Below, in pieces: positions 58,188 through 64,000 of a DNA stretch of 64,000 nt. The position numbers and the translations under genes are program-made. Source of the stretch: Juglans regia (lineage: Eukaryota; Streptophyta; Magnoliopsida; Fagales; Juglandaceae); assembly GCF_001411555.2 (NCBI RefSeq), contig NC_049907.1, forward strand, positions 32,773,157 through 32,837,156, in the 5' to 3' direction. The notes below the pieces were generated by a model that did not search any database, was not told the origin of the DNA, and saw only the letters and a list, made by a program, of their open reading frames with translations. Positions within the stretch are counted from its first letter, which is position 1, and each line of letters begins with the position of its first letter.

Positions 58188-58994
58188 TGATATGAACCCG
58201 CGGGAAAGGAATCCCTTGAACCCACAGTCAATTTGAAAACTCCCCAAGAAAGCCAAAATCAAGTCAATGGATGGAGAACCTAGACCCGATGAGAACTCGT
58301 TTCAAGAACCTAGATTATATTAAAATCTAGACCCGTTGAAGAACCCGTCTCAAGAACCCAGATTACAAAGGAGGAACGCCACAAAGGTTGTGATTTACCT
58401 TTGATAAGTTCAAAAGTTCAATTAAGAACAAGAGGAGTAAAACTCAACTCACAATGAATAAATTCATCAAATTTTATAAATTTCATAATCTGATTAAAAT
58501 GAGGCTACATAGAATATTTAAAGGAAAACCTAATGAAACCCTAGCCAAAATAAACCCCCCATCTTCCAAAAGTGCCCCTGGATGAACAGTGCCGCGGCTA
58601 CAGTGCCGTGCTACAGTACTCGGCTACAGTAACCCTAACCCTAGTTCAATAAAATAATAACTTTCCCAACATGCCCTTGCATAGGCCCCCTTAACTGCTT
58701 CCCATAATAAACTCAATTATTCTAAACTAATAAAATAAGTTCTTTAAATGAATTAAATAAGTTGAAACCCTTCAAGAGCCCAAAGCCTTTAAGTCTTGTC
58801 GTTGCCTTCTTCCGTAGCTGATCAAATGAATTAAAACAGGATCCTCATCCTTCAAGCCCCATCTTGAATGTTGGCCTCTTGCTAAACTTATCTCAGGTGG
58901 ATTGCATCAATCATTGCATTGTCTCTTTGATCTTTTTGGCCCATCTGGAAGTTGCAAATGATCTTTAAGACTAGGCTCATCTTGGTTCCCATCA
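58188..58994 (-). repeat. 5' LTR (minus-strand sense)
   Basis: Partner of 54024-54832 with the same ends; bounded on the right by the AACTC duplication at 58995-58999. Confidence 0.93.
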
Positions 58995-61900
58995 AACTCT
59001 TATTTTTAGCACTTTGCCCAAGCTTTGTACAAAACCGATTCAGCGCAAAGTGGCAAAAATAAGAGGTTGGAGTCTTTTGCTCGCGGGCATCCTGTGGTAC
59101 TACCATGACCATAGGGTAAGTATTCCCCAACCAGGGGCGAATCGGAGCAACTCCTATTTTTACCACTTTGCCCAAGCTTTGTACAAAACCGATCCAGCGC
59201 AAAGTGGCAAAAATCAGAGGTTGGAGTCTTTTCCACGCGGGCATCCTATGGTACAACCATGACCATAGGGTAAGAATTCCCCAACACGGGGCGAATCGGA
59301 GCAACTCTTATTTTTACGAAATTGCCCATGCCATGTAAGAAACCAATTGAGCGAAATGTGTCAAAAATAATGGGTTGGAGTCTTTTGTTCGCGGGCACCC
59401 TATGGTACTACCATGAACATAGGGTAAGTATGCCCTAACATGGTGCGAATCGAAGCAACTCTGATTTTTACAACTTTGCCCAACCTTTGCAGAAAACCAA
59501 TTGAGCGCAGAGTGACAAAAATAAGAGGTTAGAGTCTTTTGTTCGCGGGCATCCTATCGTACTACCATGACGATTGGGTAAGTATGCCCCAACACGGGGC
59601 GAATTGGAGCAACTCTTATTTTTACCACTTTGCCCAGGCTTTGTACAAAACCGATTCAGCGCAAAGTGGCAAAAATAAGAGGTTGGAGTCGTTTCCAAGC
59701 GGGCGTCCTGTGGTACTACCATGACCATAGGGTAAGAATTCCCCAACACGGGGCGAATCGGAGCAACTCTTATTTTTACCACTTTGCCCAAGCTTTGTAC
59801 AAAACCAATTGAGCGCAATGTGGCAAAAATAAGAGGTTGGAGTCTTTTGCTCGCGGGCATCCTGTGGTACTACCATGACCATAGGGTAAGTATTCCCCAA
59901 CATGGGGCGAATCGGAGCAACTTCTATTTTTACCACTTTGCCCAAGCTTTGTAGAAAACCAATTGAGCGCAGACTGACAAAAATAAGAGGCTAGAGTTTT
60001 TTGTTCGCGGGCATCCTATGGTACTACCATGACGATTGGGTAAGTATGCCCCAACACGGGGGGAATTGGAGCAACTCTTATTTTTACCACTTTGCCCAAG
60101 CTTTGTACAAAACCGATTCAGCGCAAAGTGGCAAAAATAAGAGGTTGGAGTCTTTTGCTCGCGGGCATCCTGTGGTACTACCATGACCATAGGGTAAGTA
60201 TTCCCCAACACGGGGGGAATCGGAGCAACTCTTATTTTTACCACTTTGCCCAAGCTTTTTACAAAACCGATTCAGCGCAAAGTGGCAAAAATAAGAGGTT
60301 GGAGTCTTTTCCACGCGGGCATCCTATGGTACTACCATGACCATAGGGTAAGAATTCCCCAACACGTGGCGATTCGGAGCAACTCTTATTTTTACGAAAT
60401 TGCCCATGCCATGTAGGAAACCAATTGAGCGAAATGTGTCAAAAATAATGGGTTGGAGTCTTTTGTTCGCGGGCACCCTATGGTACTACCATGACCATAG
60501 GGTAAGTATGCCCTAACATGGTGCGAATCGAAGCAACTCTGATTTTTACAACTTTGCCCAACCTTTGCAGAAAACCAATTGAGCGCAGAGTGACAAAAAT
60601 AAGAGGTTAGAGTCTTTTGTTCGCGGGCATCCTATCGTACTACCATGACGATTGGGTAAATATGCCCCAACACGGGACGAATTGGAGCAACTCTTATTTT
60701 TACCACTTTGCCCAAGCTTTGTACAAAACCGATTCAGCGCAAAGTGGCAAAAATAAGAGGTTGGAGCCTTTTGCTGGCGGGCATCCTGTGGTACTACCAT
60801 GACCATAGGGTAAGTATTCCCGAACACGGGGCGAATTGGAGCAACTCTTATTTTTACCACTTTGCCCATGCCATGTAGGAAACCAATTGAGCGCAAAGTG
60901 GCAAAAATAAGAGGTTGGAGTCTTTTGCTCGCGGGCATCCTGTGGTACTACCATGACCATAGGGTAAGTATTCCCCAACACGGAGGGAATTGGAGCAACT
61001 CTTATTTCTACCACTTTGCCCAAGCTTTTGTGATTCAGCTCAAGTGGCCCAAAATAAGAGGTTGGAGTCTCTTTCCACAGCGGAGATCCTGTGGTACAAT
61101 AGAGCCATAGGGTAGAATTCCCCTGGTGATCAAGGTAACTACTTATTTTTTGCAATTGCCCATCCATAGGAAAGCAATTGAGCGCAAAGTGGCAAAAATA
61201 AGAGGTTGGAGTCTTTTGCTCGCGGGCATCCTGTGGTATTACCATGACCATAGGGTAAGTTTTCTCCAACACGGGGGGAATTGGAGCAACTCTTATTTTT
61301 ACCACTTTGCCCAAGCTTTGTACAAAACCGATTCAGCGCAAAGTGGCAAAAATAAGAGGTTGGAGTCTTTTGCTCGCGGGCATCCTGTGGTACTACCATG
61401 ACCATAGGGTAAGAATTCCCCAACACGTGGCGATTCGGAGCAACTCTTATTTTTACGAAATTGCCCTTGCCATGTAGGAAACCAATTGAGCGAAATGTGT
61501 CAAAAATAAAGGGTTGGAGTCTTTTGTTCGCGGGCACCCTATGGTACTACCCTAACCATAGGGTAAGAATGCCCTAACATGGGGCGAATCGAAGCAACTC
61601 TGATTTTTTCAACTTTGCCCAACCTTTGCAGAAAACCAATTGAGCGCAGAGTGACAAAAATAAGAGGTTGGAGTCTTTTGTTCGCGGGCATCTTATGGTA
61701 CTACCATGACGGTAGGGTAAGTATGCCCCAACACGCGGGGAATTGGAGCAACTCTTATTTTTACCACTTTGCCCAAGCTTTGTACAAAACCGATTCAGCG
61801 CAAAGTGGCAAAAATAAGAGGTTGGAGTCTTTTCCACGCGGGCATCCTATGGTACTACCATGACCATAGGGTAAGAATTCCCCAAAACGGGGCGAATCGG

Positions 61901-64000
61901 AGCAACCCTTATTTTTACCAAATTGCCCATGCCATGTAGGAAACCAATTGAGCGCAAAGTGGCAAAAATAAGAGGTTGGAGTCTTTTGCTCGCGGGCATC
62001 CTGTGGTACTACCATGACCATAGGGTAAGTATTCCCCAACACGGAGGGAATTGGAGCAACTCTTATTTCTACCACTTTGCCCAAGCTTTTTACAAAACCG
62101 ATTCAGCGCAAAGTGGCAAAAATAAGAGGTTGGAGTCTTTTCCACGCGGGCATCCTACGGTACTACCATGACCATAGGGTAAGAATGCCCTAACATGGGG
62201 CGAATCGAAGCAACTCTTATTTTTACGAAATTGCCCATGCCATGTAGGAAACCAATTGAGCGAAATGTGTCAAAAATAAAGGGCTGGAGTCTTTTGTTCG
62301 CGGGCACCCTATGGTACTACCATGACCATAGGGTAAGTAAGCCCCAACACGGTGTGAATTGGAGCAACTCCTATTTTTAGCAATTTGCCCAAGCTTTGTA
62401 GAAAACCAATTGAGCGCAAAATGACAAAAATAAGAGGTTAGAGTCTTTTGTTCACGCGCATCCTATGGTACTACCATGACGATTGGGTAAGTATGCCCCA
62501 ACACGGGGGGAATTGGAGCAACTCTTATTTTTACCACTTTGCCCAAGCTTTGTACAAAACCGATTCAGGGCAAAGTGGCAAAAATAAGTGGTTGGAGTCT
62601 TTTGCTCGCGGGCATCCTGTGGTACTACCATGACCATAGGGTAAGTATTCCCCAACCAGGGGCGAATCGGAGCAACTCCTATTTTTACCACTTTGCCCAA
62701 GCTTTGTAGGAAACCAATTGAGCGCAAAGTGGCAAAAATAAGAGGTTGGAGTCTTTTGCTCGCGGGCATGCTGTGGTACTACCATGACCATAGGGTAAGT
62801 ATTCCCCAACACGGGGGGAATTGGAGCAACTCTTATTTTTACCACTTTGCCCAAGCTTTGTACAAAACCGATTCAGCGCAAAGTGGCAAAAATAAGAGGT
62901 TGGAGTCTTTTCCACGCGGGCATCCTATGGTCCTATGGTACTACCATGACCATAGGGTAAGAATTCCCCAACACGGGGCGAATCGGAGCAACTCTTATTT
63001 TTACGAAATTGCCCATGCCATGTAGGAAACCAATTGAGCGAAATGTGTCAAAAATAATGGGTTGGAGTCTTTTGTTCGCGGGCACCCTATGGTACTACCA
63101 TGACCATAGGGTAAGTATGCCCTAACATGGTGCGAATCGAAGCAACTCTGATTTTTACAACTTTGCCCAACCTTTGCAGAAACCCAATTGAGCGCAGAGT
63201 GACAAAAATAAGAGGTTAGAGTCTTTTGTTCGCGGGCATCCTATCGTACTACCATGACGATTGGGTAAGTATGCCCCAACACGGGGGGAATTGGAGCAAC
63301 TCTTATTTTTACCACTTTGCCCAAGCTTTGTACAAAACCGATTCAGCGCAAAGTGGCAAAAATAAGGGGTTGGAGTCTTTTGCTCGCGGGCATCCTGTGG
63401 TACTACCATGACCATAGGGTAAGTATTCCCCAACCAGGGGCGAATCGGAGCAACTCTTATTTTTACTACTTTGCCCAAGCTTTGTACAAAACCGATTCAG
63501 CGCAAAGTGGCAAAAATAAGAGGTTGGAGTCTTTTCCACGCGGGCGTCCTGTGGTACAACCATGACCATAGGGTAAGAATTCCCCAACATGGGGCGAATC
63601 AGAGCAACTCTTATTTTTACGAAATTGCCCATCCATGTAGGAAAGCAATTGAGCGCAAAGTGGCACAAATAAGAAGTTGGAGTCTTTAGCTCGCGGGCAT
63701 CCTGTGGTACTACCATGACCATAGGGTAAGTTTTCTCCAACACGGGGGGAATTGGAGCAACTCTTATTTTTACCACTTTGCCCAAGCTTTTTACAAAACC
63801 GATTCAGCGCAAAGTGGCAAAAATAAGAGGTTGGAGTCTTTTCCACGCGGGCATCCTATAGTACTACCATGACCATAGGGTAAGAATTCCCCAACACTTG
63901 GCGATTCGAAGCAACTCTTATTTTTACGAAATTGCCCATGCCATGTAGGAAACCAATTGAGCGAAATGTGTCAAAAATAAAGGGTTGGAGTCTTTTGTTC
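58995..64000. repeat. Satellite array, about 154-bp monomer, right part
   Basis: About 32 further monomers of the same family and orientation, running off the window edge. The array resumes in phase with the left part at the AACTC target duplication. The 59011-60090 portion is nearly the same as 51420-52500, including the private variants GATCCAGCGC and AAAATCAGAGG. Degenerate monomers lie at about 61015-61175, and a 10-bp duplication (TCCTATGG repeated) at about 62923-62940. Confidence 0.95.

Larger units (their letters stand above)
54024..58994 (-). mobile_element. Complete non-autonomous LTR retrotransposon, CRM-like, in the satellite
   Basis: LTRs of 809 bp (54024-54832) and 807 bp (58188-58994) bound 3355 bp of internal DNA. 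The target duplication AACTC is exact at 54019-54023 and 58995-58999 and is itself satellite sequence. On the minus strand the order is 5' LTR, primer binding site TGGTATTCAGAGC (initiator Met type with one extra T), leader with a GAAAA-type microsatellite, one long ORF, polypurine tract GAGGAGAGGGGGAA, 3' LTR. The LTRs differ by about a dozen substitutions and a few small indels by my reading, so insertion is fairly recent. The pol enzymes are missing, so mobility would depend on a full-length relative. Confidence 0.93.

Noticed and set aside
46210..64000. Dozens of 60-200 codon frames on both strands
   Set aside because: They are repeated satellite sequence; the 462-bp trimer is divisible by three, so frames stay open without selection.

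Overview
The window is plant nuclear DNA, most likely from a woody eudicot and plausibly Fagales (inference from the Bet v 1/PR-10 genes and the style of the repeats). It is AT-rich, mostly transposon-derived, and contains one gene that looks intact. A run of 100 Ns at 46110-46209 means the two halves may not be true neighbours.

Left part (1-29 kb): a PR-10 locus was duplicated in tandem, giving three block copies (A about 1580-5060, B about 5061-27960, C about 27961-28960), each with a minus-strand PR-10 gene. All three genes are broken, each by different lesions. Block B has been enlarged by a 15.06 kb composite insertion (5143-20201, 5-bp target duplication CTATA), a 3.85 kb solo LTR (22891-26737) and a small promoter-bearing fragment (about 26995-27385). 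The 15 kb insertion contains LTR-like arms in opposite orientation and a tandem array of 1.5 kb units, most of which are long inverted repeats.

Middle part (29-46 kb): a decayed Ty3/gypsy element resembling the Tat lineage (29.25-39.77 kb) has gag and protease on the minus strand, no reverse transcriptase or integrase, internal tandem repeats and a coiled-coil ORF in antisense. A tandem TRIM array of four LTRs and three internal regions (33744-35022) is nested in it with its own exact target duplication. Next comes the intact PR-10 gene (42404-43034, minus, two exons, 160 residues, apparent GC-AG intron), surrounded by AT-rich DNA with small MITE-like elements.

Right part (46.2-64 kb): a satellite of about 154-bp monomers with a 462-bp (three-monomer) higher-order period fills the rest. 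Each typical monomer carries a nearly perfect 20-bp inverted repeat. A complete LTR element (54024-58994, target duplication AACTC) sits in the array. It is non-autonomous: one 838-codon frame fuses gag to scraps of pol, reads through the polypurine tract and ends inside the 3' LTR, as in centromeric CRM chromoviruses. This raises the possibility that the satellite is centromeric. No tRNA, rRNA or CRISPR array was seen.
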